Shown: piece by piece, positions 49,795 through 58,400 of the stretch
Layout: each line of letters opens with the position of its first letter
Numbering within the stretch: the stretch's first letter is position 1
Assembly: GCA_029237825.1 (NCBI GenBank)
Contig: JAQZBQ010000009.1
Coordinates: 62,001 to 126,000, forward strand
DNA: 64,000 nt
Direction: 5' to 3'
Source of the DNA: Bacteroidota bacterium
GTDB lineage: Bacteria; Bacteroidota; Bacteroidia; B-17B0; Aurantibacillaceae
The notes under the pieces: model-generated
What the model was told of the DNA's origin: nothing
Databases searched by the model: none
What the model saw: only the letters and a program-made list of their open reading frames with translations
Position numbers and translations under genes: made by a program

Positions 49795-51792
49795 ATGAAA
49801 GAAAAAGAAAATGGCCCTGATAAAGAGAAGGGAAACGACAAAAAATTAAATATCTCCGTGATGATTGAAGGAGATAAAATTTTTACCGAAGAGTATAATG
49901 ATAATCAAAAATTAAACGTGATTGTCAACAAAACTTTGGCGAAATTACAAATTACCGCAGATGGTCGCGAATTAAAGAGAGAAGATGGAACTCCACTTCT
50001 TGATTTGAATCTAACCATTGCAGAAGTGGGACTTCGTGATGGTGAAGTACTTCGTTTTTTTAAGAAAGCTGTAAAGCCTGACAGGGACAAAGGATTTGCC
50101 CTGCAGGCTTCCGCAGGCTGGCATAAAGAAAAACCTTTGGAGAACCTATTTAGTACCGAGATCGGGATACTTGAAAGAGGTCTTGGCGGAGATTTTACCC
50201 TTACAAAAATAGTTGATCCTAAAGATAATAGCGGAAGATTAGGTGTCTTAGGAACATTAAAGTTTGCGGAAACCCAATCATCAGAAATCAAAATTATTTT
50301 CCCAACCCGTTATCCATATAGTTGCCCAAAAGTAATTCCTGTGCATGCACCTATGTCAGCACTGGCTTTTCAACAGCTTCCTCCGAAACTTTTTAATAAA
50401 GGCAATCAATATAATGATGGTGCAATGTGTCTTTTACGTGGTGACCAATGGAATCGAAATGAGCATAATATTGGTTGGTGCTTAAGGAGAGCTCAGGAAT
50501 GGCTAACATTTGCTAATAGCCCGGGCGGTTTCCCTAAAGATAAAGTAGTGCTGGAAAACCCAGCGCATCTTCCTCATACCGGTCAGGTAATTTTGCCAAA
50601 AGAATATATACCGCCTGATGCCAAAACTGGCGATTTGATTCTTACACAGTTTAAGCCGAATCATTATATTATGGAAGATAATGTAATTCCCAATCATGTT
50701 TTCACACTTAACCTTGGCAAAGAAACATTCAGATGGTACCGCTTCCCTAGTGGAACAACATTGCAATCAATTATTCCTGCAATTACAGGAAACACCTTTG
50801 TCGATGCGTTTAGAAGTCATTTTGGTATCAATATAGCTGATGGCACTCATAACCAGAATGTAGCACTTTATTTTCCTGATGATTCAAATCGTTGGTATTT
50901 TTTTAAATTACAGATTCAAAAACTAAGTAATAACACCGCTAATTTAAACATCGCATACTATATATCGCGAATTGTAGACAGAGATCTTTACCTACGGACA
51001 CATGATGTTTTCGATGATCAAATACTTAATGCAAAGAAAGTTACAATTATAGGATTAGGTGCTTTGGGTAGTGAAGTAGGCCGTTCGATAGCGCGTAATG
51101 GCGTAGGTACTTTTAATCTCTTTGATAATGATACTTTTGAAATTGGCAACTCTGTGCGTCATGCTGCTGATCTCTTTTATATTGGAGAAAGTAAAACGTC
51201 AGTTGTTAAGCAGCTTATAATACGGTCAAATCCCAATATTTTAGTTAATACTTATAATGTAAATGTTTTGGACGATGAAGGTTTATTGGAATCTTCTTTA
51301 TTTGAATCTGATCTTTGCATTGTTTTAACTGCTGAAGAGCAGGTTGATTATTTAATCAATGAATATTATGCAGCTAGAATTAAAATTCCTTTTGTATTTG
51401 CACGTGTATCGAGTGGTGGTTTATCAGGATCTATACAAATCGTTAATTTTAAAGATTCAGCATGTTTAAATTGTCTGAGACTTCATTCTGCTGATACCTT
51501 ACCACAACCAAAAACAAAAGCAGAATTTAAGGAGCTGCCACCGGAATATGGCAGTTGTTCTACGCCTGCATTCCCGGGTTCGGAAGTCGATACTAAAGAA
51601 ATTGCTTTGCAAGTTAGTAGAATATCTCTGCAACTTTTGCTTGCTAATTCAAAATCGAATTATGCAAAAATACAGGGGCAGCAGTTCTATTGGCATGGTC
51701 CTCATGGTTCCGCAAAACAAAAACCTTTTACTTGGGAAATTAAAAACATTGAAAAACATGGTGAATGTGAAATCTGTAATAACAGGAATTAA
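49795..51792 (+). CDS. UBL-E2-E1 triple-domain fusion protein
   Basis: 665 residues. About 17-91 has a beta-grasp ubiquitin-like pattern (LNVIVNKTLAKLQI, LTIAEVGLRDGEVLRFF). About 105-245 is a prokaryotic E2-like domain with candidate catalytic Cys212 in GAMCLLRGDQW. About 410-620 is a ThiF/E1 domain: GLGALGSE nucleotide loop, LFDNDTFEIGN, Arg in NSVRHA. Zinc-ligand pairs are Cys557/Cys560 and Cys658/Cys661, with Cys588 (YGSCSTPAF) as candidate transfer cysteine. Cap2 of CBASS has E2-E1 without the N-terminal UBL. Together with the next gene (JAB) it would conjugate and remove a ubiquitin-like modifier, probably in antiphage defence. No CD-NTase is near, and a free UBL is not seen. Confidence 0.8.
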   Translation: MKEKENGPDKEKGNDKKLNISVMIEGDKIFTEEYNDNQKLNVIVNKTLAKLQITADGRELKREDGTPLLDLNLTIAEVGLRDGEVLRFFKKAVKPDRDKGFALQASAGWHKEKPLENLFSTEIGILERGLGGDFTLTKIVDPKDNSGRLGVLGTLKFAETQSSEIKIIFPTRYPYSCPKVIPVHAPMSALAFQQLPPKLFNKGNQYNDGAMCLLRGDQWNRNEHNIGWCLRRAQEWLTFANSPGGFPKDKVVLENPAHLPHTGQVILPKEYIPPDAKTGDLILTQFKPNHYIMEDNVIPNHVFTLNLGKETFRWYRFPSGTTLQSIIPAITGNTFVDAFRSHFGINIADGTHNQNVALYFPDDSNRWYFFKLQIQKLSNNTANLNIAYYISRIVDRDLYLRTHDVFDDQILNAKKVTIIGLGALGSEVGRSIARNGVGTFNLFDNDTFEIGNSVRHAADLFYIGESKTSVVKQLIIRSNPNILVNTYNVNVLDDEGLLESSLFESDLCIVLTAEEQVDYLINEYYAARIKIPFVFARVSSGGLSGSIQIVNFKDSACLNCLRLHSADTLPQPKTKAEFKELPPEYGSCSTPAFPGSEVDTKEIALQVSRISLQLLLANSKSNYAKIQGQQFYWHGPHGSAKQKPFTWEIKNIEKHGECEICNNRN

Positions 51793-52237
51793 ATTTAGTG
51801 AGCAAGCCTTAGGCATTTTTGCGTCTGAAATAGAAAAATATGGTCGAATCGAAACCGGCGGTGTTTTAATTGGCAGAATTCAGGATGGCGTAGCAATAAT
51901 TGAAAAGGCTACCAATGGCGGCCCCAATGCTACTCATAAAGAATTTTTCTTTCAGGCTGATCCGAATTATGTCGATATGATAATTGACATGGAATTTGCA
52001 AATTCGGACGGCAAAAACGTGTATTTAGGAGAATGGCATACACACCCTCAAACTCATCCTCAACCCAGCCCGAAAGATCTTCGTTCTTTGGATGAGATTG
52101 CAGATACATCTGAGGAGTTTGCAATTTTACTTATTCTTGGAGCTATTGATTTTAATATTAAGAGGTTACCTAATCAATATTATTCAATTATAAAATATAA
52201 AGAGGAAGAGGATTTCTTTCACCTTATACTTACATAA
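51758..52237 (+). CDS. JAB/JAMM deconjugating metalloprotease
   Basis: 159 residues from the ATG at 51758 (MVNVKSVITGIKFSEQ), overlapping the E1 gene by 35 bases. The JAMM zinc motif is complete: Glu in RIETGGVLIGR, then HTHPQTHPQPSPKD with H-x-H-x10-D. It belongs with Cap3/BilC-type JAB proteins that cut ubiquitin-like conjugates or process the modifier. The overlap shows it is translated with the fusion protein. The upstream part of the longer open frame is not protein-like. Confidence 0.85.
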   Translation: MVNVKSVITGIKFSEQALGIFASEIEKYGRIETGGVLIGRIQDGVAIIEKATNGGPNATHKEFFFQADPNYVDMIIDMEFANSDGKNVYLGEWHTHPQTHPQPSPKDLRSLDEIADTSEEFAILLILGAIDFNIKRLPNQYYSIIKYKEEEDFFHLILT

Positions 52238-52251
52238 ATTACATAGGAAAA

Positions 52252-52533
52252 ATGACTGAAATTGAAACTAAATTTTATGCCCATTTAGGCTTGTTATCTA
52301 ATCAATTTGCTCGGATGGAGCAAATGATTATGCTCATGTGTTCAGGATTAATGGGTGGTAACCAATATTCTTCGCGATTAGTGATGGAAAAGAATATACT
52401 TACTAAAAATTTAAAGCTACTTAGCACCTTGAGTAAAGAAAATAAATTTGAAGAAGCAGAAATAGCTTCATTAATTAAAGAGATTCATCTTTTAAAGGCG
52501 GATAGAAACAGATTTATACATTCAGTATGGTAA
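52252..52533 (+). CDS. possibly truncated HEPN-like protein (93 aa)
   Basis: 93 residues, helical (FYAHLGLLSNQFARMEQMIM). It ends with DRNRFIHSVW, where R-x4-H is the pattern of HEPN ribonuclease domains, but the frame stops right after it, where related proteins usually continue for 50 or more residues. It lies 14 bases downstream of the JAB gene. It may be a shortened accessory or toxin protein, or a pseudogene. Confidence 0.4.
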   Translation: MTEIETKFYAHLGLLSNQFARMEQMIMLMCSGLMGGNQYSSRLVMEKNILTKNLKLLSTLSKENKFEEAEIASLIKEIHLLKADRNRFIHSVW

Positions 52534-53405
52534 TAGACAGTTAAATACGCAAGCATACGCTTTTTTGTAGTGTTAAAAAGGGTCTATGGAGTCAATAATA
52601 AAAATTACCAAGTAAATCTTCCATGAGAAAAAACGTCAGATTCATCGAATTATAATTTTTCACCTTTCATCAAAAGCTTAACTAAATACATAAATTAATT
52701 TGATGTTGACAGATACCTCCCCATTTAATTGTTAAAATCAGACTTAATTCTAACTAAAGTGGATTTTGACAATCTCTCATGAAGGCAACTGCAATTAAAT
52801 GGCTTTATTCATGAATTTGAAATTGTTTCGGAATATTCCGTTTAGAAAATCTGTCTTTAATATAGTCAATTGGCCCTGCTATAAAAAAAACTGGGATAAG
52901 AAGAATTATCGATAATAATTCGAAGGTAATTGAAAGAATTTTAAATCCAATTCCATCCTTGTCCTCTAAATAATTCACTATTGCAGAAAGAAATTCGAAT
53001 TTCGAAATTGAGTAACGAAATGTGGAATTAGGTGAAACTGAACGAAATTATTTAGGATGTTATAATCGGTATAAACCACTATTAATAGACATCTTGGGAC
53101 TATTTGGAACTATTTGGGACTGTATAACAGTTAGGAAATTATTCCAGGTGGGAGCACATTTACACCTCTCGGAAAGCCCTGATACTAAAGTCCGAAGATG
53201 GACTGATTGGATTCTCGAGCGAAGTTTCGATATTTGTTTTTATCGAACTGATATACAAAAGCTTAACAAGTTTGAGAAATCTTCGTTTAAACATAGTAAA
53301 AACAGATTTATTGTTAATAATATTTTCGACTACTATTAAATAAACAAAAGGGTAAAACCCATAATGGGGTTCTAGAAATGTACCTGTTATAAGTTAGCTA
53401 ATTTA
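52534..53405. other. 872-base stretch without a confident gene
   Basis: Between the HEPN-like and metzincin genes. It holds a minus-strand membrane-protein-like remnant (52805-53047) and a plus-strand frame at 53022-53339 that I do not trust. AT-rich, with no clear promoter found. The region may be decayed DNA. Confidence 0.4.
52805..53047 (-). pseudogene. remnant of a small membrane protein gene
   Basis: About 80 codons open with no ATG; a GTG would give 47 residues. It reads LEDKDGIGFKILSITFELLS, continuing into a membrane span and a basic end (KDRFSKRNIPKQ). The span and basic tail are natural-looking, but the lack of a start suggests a fragment. Confidence 0.3.
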
Positions 53406-53456
53406 ATGTATGTAACATATATAAATTTGAATAACTTTAATGAAAAATCTTTAGTC

Positions 53457-54299
53457 ATGTGTGGGATTTGTTGTACAATAGATAAAACGCCTAGAACAGC
53501 GTTAAATGAATTACTTAATAATGACCTAATTTCTCTAGAAGGATTAGACAAAATAAACGAAACAGAACTTGGTAGTAAATTAATACCTACAGAATGTTAT
53601 GAGGTAATTAAAACATATACGAAAGATAAAGATCAAAGCCGAATATTTGGTATGAACCCAGGCAATCTAAAAAAGCTTAATGAGCTAGCACTAATTAAGT
53701 CATCTATGTGGTTGGGATATACTGAATTGAAAGTACATATTTTGCCTCATACTTTTGATCCAAATATAGATAAAACAATTGAAGTTTTTTCAAATGAGTG
53801 GGTTCCTTATAGTGGAATTAAATTCGTTTTTGTAAATGCATTACCTGCAGATATTATAATTCAACTTAATGGGAATGGTATACACTCTTCTCAAATTGGA
53901 ACAGACTCAATCAATTTCTCTTCAAAAAATCAACCAACAATGAACTTAGGAATTGGTGGACAAACACTTCAAGAATTTATTAGACGGCCAATTATCCATG
54001 AATTTGGTCACGCATTGGGATGCATGCATGAGCATCAATCACCTGCAGGTAATATTCAATGGAATGAAGCTGTTGTAATCAGAACGCTCAAGCTCCAAGG
54101 CTGGGATGAAGATAAAGTAAGGCATAATATCCTTAATAAGCTTTCTAACACGACAATTACCAATTCAGCGTTTGATGCTAAATCAATTATGATTTATCCA
54201 ATTCCAGAAGATTTTACTACAAATAGATTTAGTGTGGGTTGGAATACTGAATTGTCCGACCAAGACAAAGCATTTATGAAACTTGCATATTCAGTTTAA
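53457..54299 (+). CDS. metzincin (astacin/M12-like) zinc protease without signal peptide
   Basis: 280 residues from 53457 (MCGICCTIDKT); an earlier ATG lies at 53406. The zinc motif HEFGHALGCMHEHQSP is the HExxHxxGxxH(E) site of metzincins, with the Met-turn at SIMIYP (S-x-M-x-Y), as in astacins. There is no signal peptide, so it may act in the cytoplasm, unusual for this family. It is 18 bases upstream of the DUF3800 gene and likely co-transcribed. In a defence-gene neighbourhood, an effector protease role is possible but is inference. Confidence 0.7.
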   Translation: MCGICCTIDKTPRTALNELLNNDLISLEGLDKINETELGSKLIPTECYEVIKTYTKDKDQSRIFGMNPGNLKKLNELALIKSSMWLGYTELKVHILPHTFDPNIDKTIEVFSNEWVPYSGIKFVFVNALPADIIIQLNGNGIHSSQIGTDSINFSSKNQPTMNLGIGGQTLQEFIRRPIIHEFGHALGCMHEHQSPAGNIQWNEAVVIRTLKLQGWDEDKVRHNILNKLSNTTITNSAFDAKSIMIYPIPEDFTTNRFSVGWNTELSDQDKAFMKLAYSV

Positions 54300-54317
54300 A
54301 TTGTTTTAATCACTTAT

Positions 54318-55349
54318 ATGGAAGATGAAGATTATAAAATATTTTGTGATGAGTCCGGTTACACAGGTGTTGGTTTATTAGAAGAAAAACAACCCTATTT
54401 TGTTTATTCTGGAGTTAGACTATCTGCTGAAACTACAAATGAAATATCACAATACATTAAAGCTAATTATCCTGTACAGAGTGAAATAAAGGGGAAACAT
54501 CTTGTGAAAAACGAGAAAGGCACAAAAGTATTACTACATATATTCGAAAAATATGGCCATTTGGCAAGAATTGTGTTTTTTGATAAAAAATTAGCTCTTG
54601 CGTCTAAGATATTTGAGTATGCTATTGAACCAAATTTGTTGAGTAATGGATTAATATATAAAACAAAGTTCAATATATACATCGCAGATAAGATGTATGA
54701 TTACTTCACAAAGACAAGCACAGAAGCGGAAACAATATTTACGACATTTCTTGAAGAGTTAAGAGGAATAAAGAAAAGAACTATTTTCAGTATTGATCAT
54801 TCAAATATTGAGAATGACGCTGTATCATGGATGTTTGATATTGTAAAATCAAACCCCGACAATTTTTATAAATCAATTTCAAAAGATGATGTAAGATGGC
54901 TGGGTTTTAGACTTAATATCAACCGCACTTTTAGTATATTGACAGATTGGAGCAAAACACATGGAAAGCTTGAAGTTGTTTGCGACGAATCTAACCTTTT
55001 AAAAAATGGAGATATACTTCTGCCCTTAAATAGCATGGGTTTATCTGGTAAAACGGCGGAGTTGTTAGATGATGTGATCGGGTTTGAACTAACAAAAGAA
55101 ATTTCTCTTGCTAAATCAAAAGAAGAACCTGGGTTAGAAATCGCAGACATTTTCGCTTCGACTGTAGGTTATGCTCTTAACAACAAAGCTGATGAATTCA
55201 GTAAAAAGATAATTAAGTATACTTTCGAAAAAACAATCTGCAATCCGTCATTTTGTATCTTTCCTTCTTCTAAGAATACATATTCAAAAGAGCAGATAGA
55301 TTTCTACAAAAGACTAATGAGAATAATTAATGAATATCCAAGAAAATAG
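54318..55349 (+). CDS. DUF3800 domain protein
   Basis: 343 residues. It starts IFCDESGYTG, the hallmark of DUF3800, and has the later acidic segment GLEIADIFASTVGYAL. DUF3800 is thought to have an RNase H-like fold with acidic catalytic residues and is often found in phage-defence and mobile-element settings. Nuclease function is not proven. It forms a pair with the metzincin gene and ends at a terminator. Confidence 0.8.
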   Translation: MEDEDYKIFCDESGYTGVGLLEEKQPYFVYSGVRLSAETTNEISQYIKANYPVQSEIKGKHLVKNEKGTKVLLHIFEKYGHLARIVFFDKKLALASKIFEYAIEPNLLSNGLIYKTKFNIYIADKMYDYFTKTSTEAETIFTTFLEELRGIKKRTIFSIDHSNIENDAVSWMFDIVKSNPDNFYKSISKDDVRWLGFRLNINRTFSILTDWSKTHGKLEVVCDESNLLKNGDILLPLNSMGLSGKTAELLDDVIGFELTKEISLAKSKEEPGLEIADIFASTVGYALNNKADEFSKKIIKYTFEKTICNPSFCIFPSSKNTYSKEQIDFYKRLMRIINEYPRK

Positions 55350-55384
55350 GTTTTATAGATAGTATTTTGTCTATAAAAAACCTT
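55348..55384 (+). terminator. terminator after the DUF3800 gene
   Basis: Stem AGGTTTTATAGA / TCTATAAAAAACCT with a small bulge and a ten-base loop, followed by TTTT. It overlaps the stop codon and separates this operon from the STAND gene. Confidence 0.6.
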
Positions 55385-55460
55385 TTAATAACTTCTAATT
55401 ACAGCAAGTCTGCTCTAGTATTAAATTTGTAATTTTAATCTAACAAGATACTAAATACCT

Positions 55461-58400
55461 TTGTTTCAGGAAATCCAAAATCGTGATGCGTGGAGTACAA
55501 TACGCGGATTTGTGTACCAAGTGGACACAACTATTTTACGTTGGATTCAACTTTCCGAGAATGAGATTTTAGAGCTTGAAAAGGGTGAAGATATTGATAT
55601 AATTACCACAGGTCTTGAGAGCGAAGAAATTTCAAGGCAACTGGAACAAGTAAAATATCGGGAAGACAGTATTTCTTTAAATCAGGAAAGTATTATAGAA
55701 ATACTACTTAATTTTTATATACACTGTAGCTCAAACCCATCAAAAAACATTCTCTTTAGGTTTGTTACTAATACAAATTATGTCACCGAAAGACCTTCTA
55801 TTATCCCTTCAGGCGAAAGTGCAATTGAAACATGGGTCAAATTGGCAAATCAGGAAACTGTAGATGAAAATGATTCCAATTTTCTTTTAATAAAAAAACA
55901 TCTGATCAAAAGAATAGATGGAAATATTGCGAAGCTATCCTCAAAAGAAAATGCAGAAGAAAATCCTGAATTACTAAAGTGGGAAGGATTCAAAGAGTAT
56001 ATTGAGGATAATAAAAAACTTGCTGATTTCATTAAAAAATTTGACTGGAGTTTACAGAATGAAGACCATAAAGAGCTGGGAGATTTAGTAAAGAGTAAAA
56101 TAGCCGAACTAAATATTTCCAGTAATGCTGAATCTACCTCACTCATATATTCTAAGCTCTTTCTTTATGTTTTCAAATCTTTGAGTAACAAAGGGGAAAA
56201 GAGTCTTACCCGGGAGAGTTTTATTACTCAGTCCAAAACAATCATTTCAGAACCAAATGATCTAAAATTAACATCAATCATTTCACAGATAACAGAGAGG
56301 GTTAATTCAATTGAAAGTAAAGTAAATTTACATTCAAGTCAAATAGCTAAATTAGTTAGTGAAGTAGGTTCAATTAAAGATACGGAAGCAGTTTTTAACT
56401 ATAGATTAGATAGCATTTCAGTAAATATCCCAGCTCCTATTAAAAATGGATCATTAAGAAAAGAAAAAGTTGAAACGATAATAGGATTGCTTTCAAAACA
56501 TTCTTGGGTAAATATTCAGGGAATTAATGGAACAGGCAAAACACAACTGACAGCACTTGTTAGCTCTCGATATTCAAAAGTTTGGTGGATAGATCTAAGA
56601 ACCTTTCACAACGAAAAAGATAAAATTGGAATCGTATTGGAAAAATTCTTATCTATTATTTGTGATTGCCCTATTACAAATAATAAAGCTCATTGGTTAT
56701 CTAATGCGTTGAAAAGACTTCCGGGAAATTCCCTTATCATAATCAATGACCTTCCAAAGGTTGAAAAAAACTCTGATCTATTTAATTTGCTGGCATTACT
56801 TGCAACAACAATATCAAATAGTTCAATAAAACTACTTAGCACATCCAACTTCAAAATATCTCCTGATCTATTCCAAAATATAGAGTCTGATCATTTTCTT
56901 GAATACTACGATCTAAATTTTACTGATGAGGAAATAATTGAAATATTAGTTAACCAGGGGGCAGAAAAAACAGTAATAGGCTATGTTAATCTAATTGCGG
57001 TAATTTCTGAACGAAACCCTCAATTAGTTGCAACTATTATTCATTATCTGAAATCAATAAATTGGGGTAAAAATTCAAGCGTTCTTTTTGATGCAATATT
57101 AAAGAAAGAATTTTCATCGGCTGTAATTTCAGATACTCAGTCGTTAATTAAAAATCATATAGCAGATATTGGAACAAAAGAACTATTATACCGCTTAAGC
57201 TTTCTAAATTGGAATTTTAGAATAAATGATGTAAAGATCATAAGCGAAGTCGAAGAAAAAATACAGCATCCTAATGAAAAGTTAGATGGTTTAATAAATA
57301 TATGGATTCAACAAAATAATGATACATATCAAATTTCACCATTAATAAATGGCATTGGAGAAAACAATCTTTCTAAAGACACCATAAAGAAAATTCATCT
57401 TGCAATTGGCAAATCAATCTTAGATGGTAAAGAGTTAGATTATATTAGCGCCTCAAGGGGTATTCTTTCTTTCATAAAAGGTGAAGACTTTAATAGTGCA
57501 GGTTTTATACTTTTAACTGTTTTTCAATCTGTCAAAACACCTGAAGAAGCTAAACAAATAGATAGTTGGGGTTATACCTCCTATTGGGATGAATTAGAAG
57601 GTATCCCAAAACAAATTGAAGTTACGCTCAGATCTTACATCACAGTAGAGCAAATGAAAGTATACAGATTGCTAAAAAAAGATGTTAGTAAAGCGGCAAA
57701 TCGTTTAACACTTTATCCACATGAAGATGGATTAACTGTCTCTCAAAAAGTATTAGCACATTGTTTCAGTGTATCTCACCTTTATATTGAAAACATCAGT
57801 GCTTATTGGGATAGTCTCAGATACATTCTATCAAACTGGAAAAATATTGATAAAATGTTTTATGAAGCATTTTCTCCACAGATGTTTATTGGATTAGTAT
57901 GGTTTCCTATTAGAAAAATTCAAACAAAGGAAGACGTATTGACCTGGATAGAAGTGATTGATCGGATTGAAACCGAATTTTCGATCAACTTATTTGATGA
58001 TAACGTGTATACGAGTTCTATTGCTGTTTTATCAGATGGTATTGTTAATTTGCAAAATCTAAAAGCTGAGAGTGAACGTAATTGGGATGAAGCTATTGAT
58101 ACACTTAAGATTTTAATAGAATATTTCAAAAAGAGAAATCTTGAAACACTTTCAGTAATTCCTTTAAAGGAAATAATCACAATTCATTTTAATGTTTTTT
58201 TAAATCAAAAAAACGCAGAGGAAATAGCAACAAAAGAACTTGCGCTTTGTAGTAATAATGAATCAAAATATCACTTAAATGAATTAATTGGTAAACTTTA
58301 CTCCCGGAGTGGACAAAAAGATAAAGCTGAAAAATACTTAATAAACGCAGTTGAATTAGGTAATGGCAAATATTTATATTATATCGACACACTCATTTAT

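Noticed and set aside
49795-52237. CBASS operon
   Set aside because: E2-E1 and JAB genes suggest type II CBASS, but no CD-NTase or recognisable cyclic-nucleotide effector lies near, and the N-terminal UBL is not part of Cap2. It is kept as a separate system.
53022-53339. Plus-strand 105-codon frame between the HEPN-like and metzincin genes
   Set aside because: The residue pattern is not protein-like (no hydrophobic core pattern, odd Cys and Trp use), it crosses a minus-strand membrane remnant, and no promoter or neighbour coupling is seen. I treat it as chance.
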